64,000 bases of DNA, taken from positions 1 through 64,000 of the forward strand of contig JAMYHL010000029.1 of NCBI GenBank assembly GCA_025531455.1, given 5' to 3'. Source of the DNA: Apiotrichum sp. Y4204. Lineage: Eukaryota > Basidiomycota > Tremellomycetes > Trichosporonales > Trichosporonaceae. A program made the position numbers and the translations under genes. Below are positions 39,301-50,270 of the stretch, in pieces. The notes below the pieces were generated by a model, which saw only the letters and a list, made by a program, of their open reading frames with translations, searched no databases and was not told the origin of the DNA. Numbering within the stretch: the stretch's first letter is position 1; every line of letters starts with the position of its first letter.

Positions 39301-40310
39301 GGGGGCGGAGGGGGGTTGAGGGCCGGCTGGACAGGAGGTTGAGGCGGCATTGGGTGTCGAGGGGGCTGCTTGACAGCGGGAGGAGGAAGAGCTGCTGGCG
39401 GAGGGTCTTGCATCTGCGCGGCCTTCTTCTTCTTCTTCTTGTTCTTCTTCTTCGGCGCGTCTCCGTTGGGTTGAGCGTAACCGGGCTCGGGCTCGTCGTC
39501 GAAGTCCTCCTCGTCCTCAAAATCGTCGTCCACGGTGCGTCCAGCAGCATCAGGATGATGACGGAAACCAAGATCATCGGCGATGCTCGTCTGGAGGTGC
39601 GCGCGTCCATTGACCTGTTGCAACAAGTTGGTGCCGACGCCCTGGAGCCCCATTCCCTGGCTTGCAGCATGGACGATCCGCTGGGCCATGGCGTACAAAT
39701 CCTTTTGCGTCGCCTGAGGGTCGTTCGGGGTGTTGGAAAGGTTTCCATTAAACGGAATTGCCTCCCGAATAAACTGGCGTACATGAGTGGGCAGGGACGA
39801 CCAGTAGGGGTCGTCTTCACCGTAATCGGTCTCGCCCATTCTCTTCCAGAGTTCGTTTGCAGTTTCAAGAAGGTCCTCGTGGGTAATGTTTATAGATTGA
39901 GACAGCCCACTGAACGGACTTCCGTTGGCCTGCGAGACCAGATTCCGGTCGAAGGCGTAGGATGCAAAGCTGAACTGCTCGGGATTAGCGCCAGCCGTCG
40001 CTCCTACGGCGGCAGCGGCGGCTGCGGCAGCTGCTGGCGGCAACTCGACGTTGTCGTAAAACGACGAGTCGTAGTCGCCGTCTGGGTAGCCACCAGGCGG
40101 GAGTGAGTAAGCGGCGTCGAGTGCAGCCAAACGCGCGGCGACGTCTGGATCGGACGTGGATGTGGTACCAGCGGTCGCGGCGCCGGCGGCGGAAGTCGCT
40201 GAAGCTGACTCTTTGGCAGCAGCCAGTGCCTTTGCAATCTTCTTGGCACGCTTCTTGGCCGCCGACTTGGAGGTGCCGGTACTCGGAGTCGCGGGCGGCT
40301 GGGAAGACAT
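36322..40310 (-). CDS. NST1: Stress response protein Nst1
   Basis: Yeast Nst1 is a cytoplasmic protein that lowers salt tolerance and is associated with P-bodies; the molecular activity is not known. Minus-strand exons are 40310-38131 and 38092-36322 with a 38-nt intron, giving 1,316 aa. The basic N-terminus (KSAAKKRAKKIAKA), a Lys-rich block (KKKNKKKKKKAAQ), the CGCAVCGRKK motif followed by a helical stretch, and a very acidic segment all match Nst1. So does the long charged coiled coil of Glu/Arg/Lys repeats, which runs across the intron for about 280 residues. The C-terminal ~320 residues are Pro/Gly/Ser-rich and disordered. A run of nine Ala lies near residue 100. The protein is convergent with GAL83 and divergent from HER2. 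Confidence 0.87.
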
Positions 40311-41699
40311 GCGAGGTGGAGGCTGAGCGGGTTAGTAAATCGTCATATTGATGTTACGGAAGTGATACTGTGCGCACACCGTCAATCAATGGCAGCAGCA
40401 GGTCGAGCAGATCACCGATCCGCTCACAACCACCACCGATAAAGGAGCGACAAGTGAAACAGCTCATGACGCGCAGAGCCGACCGGCCGCCACGGTCGCC
40501 TACGAGCAAACGGGTACCGTGAAGAAGAACGCACCTAGCTTCACCGTGTGCACCCTCGGCTTTCCGGGGTGAATGCACGGAGTCGGTCGATCAAGGCGCT
40601 AAAGGCAGCAGTTGGTGGGGGGACGGCCTCTTGGGCGACAGGGATGGGTTGGAGGTTGTGTGCGACGACCTTGTCAGGAATGGGGGCGGGGTGTATGACA
40701 GGTTTTGCCAGTCGAGGTTCGCTGGCAGCTGGCGAAGATCGGTGGCTGTCGTGCACGCGCGGAGGGAGTATGAGCAAGGGAGAGGTAGTGGAAAGAAGAA
40801 ACAAGCACAGGAGGCGTGTTGTGAGGTGGTGGTGATGGTGTTGATGAATGGTGGTGGGTTGAAAGATGGATGATGACACGGGCTGCGGACGGTGTTCCAG
40901 TGGTGGTACAATGGATGGTGCTGGTGGTTGGTGCTCTGGTGGTTGGTGGTGCCCGCGGGATTGTGGGTGGTGGGTTTGTACACAGAGAGCACACGCACAG
41001 GAGAGCACATGCACAGTGTCACCCAGGTGCAGATTAGAATCCTAATGCTCGTGTTGATAATGATTTGATACCAATCCTATTCCAAGGTTTGATTACAATC
41101 TGAATTCTAAGCTAATTTTGCCACCCTAGGCGCTAGGCACTGCCAGAAGCACTCTGCGGTACTGCTGTGGCCCTGCGGTGCAGTCCCATGCGACCGAGAT
41201 CTCGGGTGTCGCGCCGGCTACAGCTGTGCCCGCGTGCACTCACAGCACGCCTATACGCATATACTTGTACTGTGCTGTACGTGCTATGCCTTAGGTGATG
41301 ATATTAGCATTTCATATTGTGTTAACAACTGATCTGTAATGCTATTAGGTCTTACCCAGTCTCTTTAGATCTCTGAGGCACAGGGCTCGACAAGCTCTAG
41401 CTGCTCTCGCTTCCCACCAGCGACCAGAAAGCTTCCGCACCTCAAGTGCCACTCTCGAAAAAACTCCGCTATCACCGTGTGCTGTACCTTGTAGACTGGT
41501 GGAGGTGGTGGGATGGTGGAGGTGATCCACCCTCTTCGAATTCAAGACGAATGACGACGGAGATGAGAATGTTGGCCACCTCATCGCGAGCATCGTTCCG
41601 AGCATGCGAGACACGATCCTCTGGCCCTCAATCTCCAACCAGTAAAGCACATCGAATGCGTACATACCAAACATCCTAGACGTTTTCATTTCCACAATC
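40311..41699. promoter_or_regulatory. Divergent region NST1 / HER2
   Basis: This spans 1.39 kb. On the minus strand, 41020-40311 looks like a long NST1 leader (repeated CCACCA and CATCACC stretches) with an open frame of 157 codons at 41014-40541 that resembles no protein I know. Nearer HER2 the region is AT-richer, then C/T-rich. Confidence 0.4.
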
Positions 41700-43289
41700 A
41701 TGCGCCGTTCTGTAGCGCGACTCACTCAGGCAGCGGCCACGAGAGCCTCAGGACACGCTTCACCATCTCCCTACGCATGGATCAACCCTGCAGTCCCCAA
41801 ACAGTCGTCTGGTACGTCCGGTCGGGTCCCGGTGATGGCTGCCGTCACTAACTCGCAGGTCCACTAGCAGGGCGCGGCATTGCTGTTAAGGACAACATAT
41901 CTTTCTCTGAAGCACCGACAGAATGCGGTTCGGATATTTTGGAAGGTGCGCTTCCTTCAACGCGAGCTAGCAGCTGAGCCCACAGGTTATGCGCCACCTT
42001 ATGACGCGACGTGCATCCGCCTGCTCACAGCTGCCGGTGCGCACATATCAGGAAAAACAAAAATGGACGAATTCGGTATGGGGTGAGTGTACCCGTTTGC
42101 TGGTGTCTAATTTGCAGATCGCAGAATACGCACATGTCCGCGCGATATTCACCGGTACATAATCCAAGTGGGCCAACCGGTAGCGAACCCCGAGCTGCTG
42201 GAGGCAGCTCAGGTGGCTCTGCAGCAGCGGTTGCAGAGGGGAGCTCTTGGGCGTAAGTTTTCTCTTCCAAGGTGCGATCCGAAACTATAGACTTACCAAC
42301 AAAGAGCTCTAGGTACGGACACTGGAGGATCAGTTCGGTTGCCCGCTAGTTACTGTGGAATCGTTGGATACAAGCCTTCCTATGGAATGATCAGCCGGTA
42401 TGGAGTGGTCGCATACGCCGACTCGCTCGACTGTGTCGGAATACTTGCGCAATCTACGGACAACGTGCGGTCTGTTTTCAACGTCGTCTCTCAGCCAGAC
42501 GAGTGTGACATGACGTGTGTATCTGAAGCAGACCGCAAGAAGGCCGCTACGGCCGTCGCCCACTCTGTTGATCGCCCGCTCCGTGTGGGAATACCTGTCC
42601 AGACGCATCTTGAAGCACCCAACCTTCAACTCGACCCCACTCTTCTAGAATATTTCCAGTCGATAGGCGCAACGCTCCACCCCGTCGACATGCCTTCTTT
42701 CGGAATGGCGCTCCCAGCGTACTACGTCCTGGCGAGCGCTGAGGCAGCTTCCAACCTTGGTCGTTTTGGTGGGAGCTGGTACGGAAGCACATGGGAGAGG
42801 GAGCTTGTCGATGAGGAGTCGGGTGTTGCGCGCCGGCGCCGCATTCGAACGCGCGGGTTTGGCGATGAGGTTCGCAAACGTATCCTGGCAGGAACATATG
42901 CGCTCACCGCCGACGCATTCAACAACTCGTACCTCAAAGCATTGCAGCTGCGGCGTGCTGTTCGCCGAGACTTTGCCGCCGTCCTTCGCACGCCCCACCC
43001 GCTCAACGGCGCTGAATCGCCAGAAGACGGCGTTGACGTCCTTCTCTTCCCCACTGCAGTGCGCACCGCTCCGGTCCTCGGCGCCACTGGAGGAGCAGTG
43101 GGTGGCGCGCAGGAGTATCTCCAGGACCTGCTCACCGTCCCCGCCAGCTTAGCTGGGCTGCCAGCGATCAGTGTTCCTGCCGGGACAGGCACTGATGGGT
43201 GGCCCGTTGGCGTCAGCTTCGTTGGGCAATGGGGCTGCGATGAGGTCGTGTTCCGCGCGGCGGAGATGGTGGAGAAATGGCAGTCATAG
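41700..43289 (+). CDS. HER2: Mitochondrial Glu-tRNA(Gln) amidotransferase subunit A
   Basis: It is the amidase that supplies ammonia to convert Glu-tRNA(Gln) to Gln-tRNA(Gln) in mitochondria, acting with GatB. Exons are 41700-41811, 41859-41945, 41986-42082, 42118-42252 and 42305-43289, giving 471 aa. A short Arg/Ser/Ala presequence with no acidic residues fits mitochondrial import. The amidase triad is visible: Lys in GIAVKDNI, cis-Ser in [11 protein letters not shown] and nucleophile Ser in [13 protein letters not shown]. Further family blocks are [12 protein letters not shown] and [22 protein letters not shown]. Introns are 47, 40, 35 and 52 nt. The acceptor of intron 2 (41985) was chosen because it joins EG to YAPPYDAT as in the family. 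The C-terminus ends shortly after [13 protein letters not shown]. The protein is complete. Confidence 0.92.
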
Positions 43290-44072
43290 TGTGTGGTAGC
43301 ATTGCTTGCATCATCTTCATCATGAGAGTGTCGCTGAGGCGCTGAGGTTTTCCGACTACGTATTTGTGCTGCGGATCGATGCGGATCCATGCCGCTCTCA
43401 ATGGATGGGGACGAGGCGGATTCTCCCCGATCCGAGTGGAACGTGGATCATTGTCCTGATCATGCTGATCAATGACGATCAGGGGGTTACGGAGGATCGG
43501 TGACGGTGTTTGACGCTTGTCACGACAACGGTTGACCGGACTAGCCCTTGTCTGGCCTGTCTGGCCTCTGGCCATACGATCAGATATCAGATCGATCAGA
43601 CGTACGCGACACACGGTACACGGTCGTACGCAGTTGTCCCGGGGTCACATTGCCTGTTTGACCTGTTTCCTTCACTCGCGCTCTGGCGTTTTTCCTTCCT
43701 TTCTTTTCCACCCAACATCGAACTTGCCGTTTGCGGCTGTTGACCCCTGTCACTGTGCGCGCTTCACCGCAAACGCAGAGGCAGAAAGGGGTAAAACTTG
43801 TGAAGAGGTTAGAAGCTAGTAAGTAATGTTAGCAGTGACGGTCAGTCACGATGACCTCCAGCTAGTCGATGTTGTCCTCCCCACACTTTACACTCATTGG
43901 TTCCCGTGATCTGATATTTCCAACCGCATCCATGGATTTCGATCTCGATCGCGTAACAACACCACCGCCGTCGTCTGTCGGCTACAAAGGAAGAGAAACT
44001 GGTACAACTGGGGACTGCTTTAATGGGGGATAAGAGAGCCGATAAGATGATCGACATCGACTCGGTCGAGAT
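43290..44072. other. Convergent spacer with GATC-rich patch
   Basis: No gene is visible. The segment 43374-43597 holds eleven GATC sites in about 225 bases, many as palindromes such as TGATCA. Confidence 0.5.
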
Positions 44073-45131
44073 TTAAGGGCGGGCATCAGGAGCAACATCT
44101 GCAGGCGTTAGTGGTCACTTTTCGGGACCTAGTGACTCACCGTAGGGGTCGTTGAAGTCGTCCGCGCACGGGCGGCGCCAGGTTTCCGGCGAGGTGCCCA
44201 TACCATTGGTGGGAGACACGCCAAGACCAGCAGTCGGCTCCGGAACGGTAACAGGGCTCTGACCGCCCTTGAGCCGCTCCTTGGCCGCAGTAAGCATCTG
44301 TGAGACGACCTGTTGAGCGGCGGCGGGTGTGGTGAGGTTGAGAGAGGAAGTCTTGCCCATCTCGAATGTACGGGCAACCAGATCGGGGCCGCCGAGATCT
44401 TTGATCGCCGCGGTCTCGATAACGTTATCAGCCGTGAGGAGGAGATGTGGGCCGGCCGTGTGGCGGCAGACAGTGACAATCTCGTGTGTAATGGTGAGTC
44501 GGTCAGCGGTTTGCCTAAGAGCCTCCTGTGGCTTGTTCTTGTCGTCCTTGCCGGTCTTGGCCAGCACCGAGGTCGCACCCGGGGCGGACGGCTGGTTGTC
44601 GATGCCATCGACTAGGGCGAGCCATACGCCCTCTTCGACAGTCTCCGGGAGTGCGTAGCGCTTCTCCTCAAGCCAGTATAGGTCCAGGCCTGGGTTGAGA
44701 TTGACGACGACGTTCTCCGGCGCGTTGACTGCATCAAGAGCAGCTTTGAGGTGACCCTCGATAACCGACTTGTCGTTCATTACACCCCACTTGCCCGACG
44801 TTTTCAACACGCCAGCGACAATCTTGAGGACAGAAGGCACAATGACGGGGCGAATATTGGAGCCGTTGAGCGCGACGAGAAGGGCGCCGAGCTCTTTCGG
44901 TGGGATGAGGGCAACGCGGCAGTCGAAGAACGCCATACCGGCCTCGGCGTTACCGCCAGGGGCATCCCGGTCGGGGCCGATCGAAGTGTTCCATGACGGG
45001 CGTGCGGCTGGGCGTGCGCCGCCTCCCGCACCACCACCACCTGCGGTCTTGAACTTCATACCCGAAAGGGCAGAGGAGCCGTTCGAAGACGACGACGTGG
45101 TGCGGTCCTTCTTCCTGCTGAACAAGCCCAT
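44073..45131 (-). CDS. Unrecognised 338-aa protein
   Basis: I do not recognise a family. Minus-strand exons are 45131-44141 and 44098-44073 with a 42-nt intron; the small last exon adds DVAPDARP after FNDPY and avoids a read-through ending. The N-terminus MGLFSRKK has Gly2 and a basic cluster, which could attach to membranes by acylation, though it lacks Ser6. A Gly/Ala-rich stretch (~30-45) precedes a compact region of mixed helix and strand (~65-290) with no catalytic motif I know. It contains FFDCRVALIPPKELG, LNPGLDLYWLEEKRYALP and LVARTFEMGKTSSL. The tail is Pro-rich. No transmembrane segment or signal peptide is seen. The good codon use and splice sites support it as real. Confidence 0.75.
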
Positions 45132-46955
45132 GATGGCGGGAAAGTGTTGAGCGACTTGTGGGATATGAATGTGAGGTGCCAGAAGCCGAACAGAAAGTCG
45201 CGACGTGTCTGAGCCAAGAGACCAGAAATAGAGAGCAGAGGTGCGAGATGAGATCGAGGTGGTGAAGAATGAAGATTAGGTGGGAGGGATCGTGTCTTGT
45301 CAAGTACCGTGACTGAGTACAAAGCCTCTAGGACGGCTGCGGGTGGTCCTTGGTCTAAGCAATAGGCGACGACTGGGCCGATGTCATGACGTTGGGGAGC
45401 CGGGGGCCACACAAAGATGGGGGTTGATTGCGTTCCCGCCCTTTGCGACTCGTGCGTCCTTGACGGCAGGCCCTAGACCGCACCAAAGCGCACGCTGGTA
45501 CACAAATGATGTGATACGGCCAGCGGCCAACTGCACTATCGCAGGCGTTGGCTGGAAGGCTGTAGGGACAGGGAGGGGGGAGAATTGTAATGATCGGCAT
45601 GCGGCAATAGCGCCAGTGCATCATGTGCCATCTATCATCTATCATATTGCCCATTTTGGGGGGGGGGGGGCAGGGCCAGAAGCGATAGGCACCCGATTCG
45701 CTTGAGAGACGCTGACCGAGACAAACGAGCCGCGCCGCGCGAGCCAGCAACTGTAACGATTCGGCCAGCAAGGCCAGCAATCCAGCAGAGCCAGCAGAGC
45801 CAGCAGAGCCAGCAGAGGCAGCCACACACCGCAACGGCCTGTGGCCGCAGGGCGCAGGGCGCGGGGCAGCACAGCGTGTCACGTCAGCAGATCGCCATGT
45901 CGTCATAGGCTCTGTACAAACTGGCTGCCTTTTGTCTCGGCGATCACGGGCCGTGCGCACTCAGCCACTGCAAGCCACATTATGATGATCTCCGCCCGCC
46001 TCGCTGATCGCCGCTGATCGTTGGATCCTTTCTACCTTGTGCCGGTGCGTTAGATTCATGCCGCGATGCCGCACCGAATCCAGTCGTCGAGGGGCGTACC
46101 GGAAATGGGTACAACTATACAACTCACCCATTTACACGCGCTACATCAAGATATCGAAGATCAGCGTCTCGCACGTGCGCAAAGTCCACAAATGCACAAA
46201 TGCGTATAAACGCGACGCCATCAGCGTTGTCGGACATCGGACCTGCAACTACGTTGCTCATACACTTGCCTTCCAACAAGCCTGGATTCTGATGAATTGC
46301 TTGGCAGGGATGCGGCATGCGGCAAAGAGAGGTCCAATAGAGTGTGGGGCTAGATCCGGGTATTCGCGGCACACCACGACCGTCACCAGCAGACCAGAAC
46401 ACGTTCCATCATATCAAGACACCTGGGATGTCAACCCCTTGGTGATATTGCACTTGTTACAGGTAGTGTTAACATTGATGGGAAAGATTGACGTTCTCAT
46501 TATATGCTCATCTACCGTCTTGGTCGGAGCCATGAACGCAAACACCACGAATAGCAGAGATGCGCGTTGCGCCTCGGATTACTGACAATGGTTGGAAGCT
46601 AAATCGATCAAACAACACGCCTTCTATTCAACCCTGTTACATTTAATATGATATCCCATAGGGTCGCCAACTTCAAAGCCAGCAGGATCGTTCACTCGAT
46701 GGCATATAACACAAATGCTCGTCTAGGTGGCGTCCACGGTGCAGCTTACACTGTGGTCAAGGTCATATATGTCTTCTACATCGGGCCAGTACCTGCAGAT
46801 TCCGCCTCTAAGAATACGCCACACCCGCCAGCTACGCTCGTCATTGGAGTCCGCGCTGCGGTTGCCGATGCTGAAACGATTGCCCAAGGGATTCGTCTGC
46901 AACGACTGTGCACTGTGCTATGCCGCACATCATCACATGTACCGCTTGATCAGGT
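45132..46955. other. Intergenic region with short repeats
   Basis: 1.8 kb without a supported gene. It includes a run of 13 G (45658-45670) and about four CAGCAGAGC-type units (45783-45818). The promoter of the 338-aa gene lies at its left end. Confidence 0.45.
45783..45818. repeat. Nine-base tandem repeat (CAGCAGAGC)n
   Basis: About four near-perfect units, non-coding. A 13-G run lies 110 bases upstream. Confidence 0.75.
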
Positions 46956-47997
46956 CTAGAGTTTAGGGATGTCGCCGCCACCCTGCTCGAGGAAGTCGAG
47001 AAACCCCTTGGCAAAGCGAGTGCACTGTTCGAAGCAGATTTCGAACCCATCGTCTCCACCGTAGTAAGGGTCCTCGATAGCCTGAACACGCATGCGGTGG
47101 CCGGGAGAGGCAAGGATAAGGTTGGGGTCAAATGCACCAAAGAGCGCAACGCGAGCCTTGGAGTGGCGGGGTTTGCGATTCATCAAGGCCTGGTAGCTGA
47201 TCTGTCAGAGAACAGTGTGAAGACCGCTGAACATGCCGCCTGCAGCACCTACTTGGATTCGTCCATCGCCAGGATATAGTCGAACTTGTTGAAGTCATCA
47301 GCATGCACTTGACGCGCGATGCAGTTACAGGGCACTTTGTTCTTGTGGGTTAGTAACCGTACTGGGTCATACTCAAATGAAGGGACATACCTTCCGGAGA
47401 ACTGCAGCTGTGCTAAAGAGTCAGTCGCGGTGGCCACAACACGCCAAGATCATGGGAAGTATCTCGAACAGTCCCAGGCCTCTTAGAATCACACGACCTA
47501 CCGTGGATCGGGGCCATGACCCGTGTGGTAGGCGCCAGTCCCTGCCGAGTCGACTTCCACCTTGATAGCGTCGCGCTTGCCAGCCTCATGTTGAAGAATT
47601 GCCTCGGCCATGGGCGAGCGACTGTGTGGTGTGAGTGCTGGAAACACAATCAAGCTCTGCGCATGACAATGTAGTCGTACTGGATACATTATCATGAGTC
47701 TGTTTGATAGACCGCGTCGCGAGTTTGCGCAAGCGCCACCAACATTACTGCTGCTACAGTGAGAGAAGGCTACTCACCAAATGCTGTGATAGTTTAGGAT
47801 GGCAGGACGTGAGTAAAGCGATATAGCATGGCGAGTTCATTGAGAGCGAAAATAAGAAGCACACAGTCAGTACGAACAGGGATCACCTTCGGCGCTGTGA
47901 TTAGGATACGCACTTGCTGTCCGTCAGTACGAGGCTCTCGCGGAAGCCCGACATACCCAAGGCACACGGTGAGAACAGAGTAGGTTTGCGATGCCAT
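46956..47997 (-). CDS. LTP1: Low-molecular-weight protein tyrosine phosphatase
   Basis: It hydrolyses phosphotyrosine by a Cys nucleophile. Minus-strand exons are 47997-47957, 47783-47778, 47621-47502, 47412-47391, 47341-47253 and 47196-46956, giving 172 aa. The start SVLTVCLG, then RSPMAEAILQHEA, DSAGTGAYHTGHGPDPRT, ARQVHADDFNKFDYILAMDESN and the C-terminal EDPYYGG (catalytic Asp) match the family in order. Six exons for so short a gene is unusual. The second exon is a 6-nt microexon (CATTTG) with an excellent branch site and GTGAGT donor. It brings the phase into register and gives CLGICRS, one residue shorter than the canonical CLGNICRS loop. So that exon or one of its borders is uncertain; the rest is firm. 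Confidence 0.85.
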
Positions 47998-48744
47998 GAT
48001 GAGCTTGTGAAAGGCAAAGGCGGAGGGAATGAATGACGAAGTTGTGAGGAGAAGCACAAAACGGTTCTCGAAGAAGAAACAAAGAATAAGAGAAGAAGAA
48101 CGAGAACGAAGATTCAGAATGCGAGATTTTGTGGAAGGCGGCCTCAATGGCGTAGCAATTGACCTGGTGGCCTGGTACCTCATGGGACCTCATGACCTCC
48201 ACCTCTTGTTCATCTTGTTATTGTCCGGCTGATTGCTTCCTATTGAAAAGGGGAGGAACGATCGTTTGGGAATATTAAACAACAGTGCACTCTGCGTACT
48301 CTGCACTAATAACACACACGTCATCGAAACATGTCCAGTATGTTAGACAGGAACTATCCGTATCATTGTGGGGCTCCGACAGGCCAAAGAGGGGGGAGAA
48401 GGAGGATACTACACGACATTTTTGCAAACTCCACCTCTCTCTACGGCATTCGGAGTTGACCGATAGCCGAGCCATATGCCTCACCAGGCCACCAGCTGCC
48501 GACTACCAGCCCACCAGCTACAAGAAGAGGACGAGATTCGGGTATGTCAGCAGCCCGAGATTGGGGCGGAATTCAACGAGTCGACGGCGACCGAGATTGT
48601 TTCATGCTGACAATGTCTCTTACTTTGACAAGGTTATCAAGGCATCTACGACTTGCTTCTCCTCCATCATCAACACCACTGCGCACTCGCTGTTTCCCCT
48701 CTCTCGCTCTCCACCTCAATCGCTCCAGATACTACCAAACCAAC
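47998..48744. promoter_or_regulatory. Divergent promoter LTP1 / LACTB2-like
   Basis: About 750 bases between divergent start codons. The LACTB2 side is C/T-rich just before the ATG. I see no gene. Confidence 0.45.
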
Positions 48745-50120
48745 ATGGGTGGACCGGGCCCGCTTGTCGACCTCCCCAACCGGGAGAAGGTAAGGAACAA
48801 CACCCGCCCGCCGCCAGTGTTACCGGTGATAGACTAATGGCCTTCAGCTCTCTTCTACTGTGACCCGTATCCTTGGGCAGAACCCCTCGCTCTACACTCT
48901 GCAGGGGACAAATACCTATCTTCTTCAACCGTCCAACTCGCCCTCGGCGCCCATTATTCTCATTGACACCACCATGCCCACAACTGCCGACGCGTGGGTT
49001 GCCCAAGTCATGGAGCACCTCAATTCGCTCGCCTCGCCCCCGCCACCCATTGAGCACCTGGTGATCACTCACCGTCATATTGACCACGTCGGTGGTTTGG
49101 AACCTCTCCTCACTGCCCTTCAGAAGGTCAACCTCCCCCCAATCAAGGTGTGGAAGAACCCTAATCCGGACGAGGACCGGCTCCAGAAGAGCGATCGTGA
49201 CATGGATGTGTACTCGACAGATGCTGCTATTGCTCAGCGCCTGAGTAGCGTACCGGGCGCAGTCACTCCGTTTGCACCCGGCATTCCGGTTCACCCGCTG
49301 GAGGACGGGACGCACGTTTCGGTGGAGCACAATGGTGAGACCGTCGGTGTGACGGTCGTCCCCACCCCGGGCCACACCGCCGATTCCATCTCACTCCTTA
49401 TCGACGGCCCCGAGAAGGCTGTGATCACTGGTGACACGATTCTCGGCCAGGGAACCACCATTTTCATGGACTTTGCAGCTTGTAAGGTTCCACTTTGACC
49501 TTGTACTCAGGGACTGACATAAAACAGATATGAAGTCGCTCAAAACTCTGAAAACTATTGAGCCGACGATTTTGTACCCTGCCCATGGGCCACAGATTCT
49601 GGGTCGGGAGGCGTGTGATGCCCACATCTCGACATACATCAAGCACCGCGAGGAGCGTGAAAACACGATCATCCGCGCGCTCCAGCTCCTCAAGAGGGAG
49701 CCCGGCACGCTGGGGACAAAGCTGGACGCAATCCGCGCCGCAGCTGCTGAGCAAGCCCGTGCTGGGGAGGGAACCGACAGCGGTCGTGTGCCCGGCGCTG
49801 GCGCGGATGCCCACAAGGCGGCCGGTGCGGCAGCCCTCAATTCGGCTCCGATCAGCGAGCACTTTTCCACGAGCGGTGAAACAGCGTCCGCGGCAACAGT
49901 CCCCCTCCTGGTACGACTTGTGTACTCCACGGGTCACGAAGGTCTCATTATGGCTGCCAGCCGGACAGTCAAGTCGCACCTGGACAAGCTTGAAGGCGAA
50001 GGCCGCGCCCGCCGCATCCACATTCCCTTCCCTCGAATCAAGGACTGGATTGTTGAGGAGGTCGAGGATGCAGAGGCCTGGGAATGGGTCGGCGAGATGC
50101 CTCAAGCTGCTGCTGCATGA
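48745..50120 (+). CDS. Metallo-beta-lactamase-fold protein, LACTB2-like
   Basis: LACTB2 relatives are zinc-dependent endoribonucleases, mitochondrial in animals. Exons are 48745-48789, 48848-49481 and 49528-50120, giving 423 aa. The zinc ligands are visible: THRHIDHVGG (HxHxDH), TPGHTADS, TGDTILG and YPAHGP. The N-terminal RILGQNPSLYTLQGTNTYLL is the LACTB2/MBLAC2 signature opening. After the fold come AHISTYIKHREERENTIIRA and a winged-helix-like end typical of LACTB2. The protein is longer than animal LACTB2 (about 290 aa), with extra Ala/Gly-rich sequence of ~60 residues near 310-370 that interrupts the C-terminal domain. No mitochondrial presequence is obvious from the chosen ATG; an upstream coding exon cannot be excluded. 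It is convergent with CAP2, 150 bp apart. Confidence 0.86.
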
Positions 50121-50270
50121 GCGAGAGAACCGGTATAGACATCTAGTGGTGCCATTTCTTCCTTTCTGGGGGTTGCCCTGAGAGTGGTTGTTCAGTCCTA
50201 GTGTACACAATGCATTCCTATCGTTTTATGTTGACAATCGAGCCGAGGTGAGGGGAATGGCGGTACTTGT

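Noticed and set aside
39144..40106. 320-codon plus-strand open frame
   Set aside because: It is antisense to NST1 exon 1; the Leu/Val/Arg runs mirror NST1's Lys/Glu/Asp runs.
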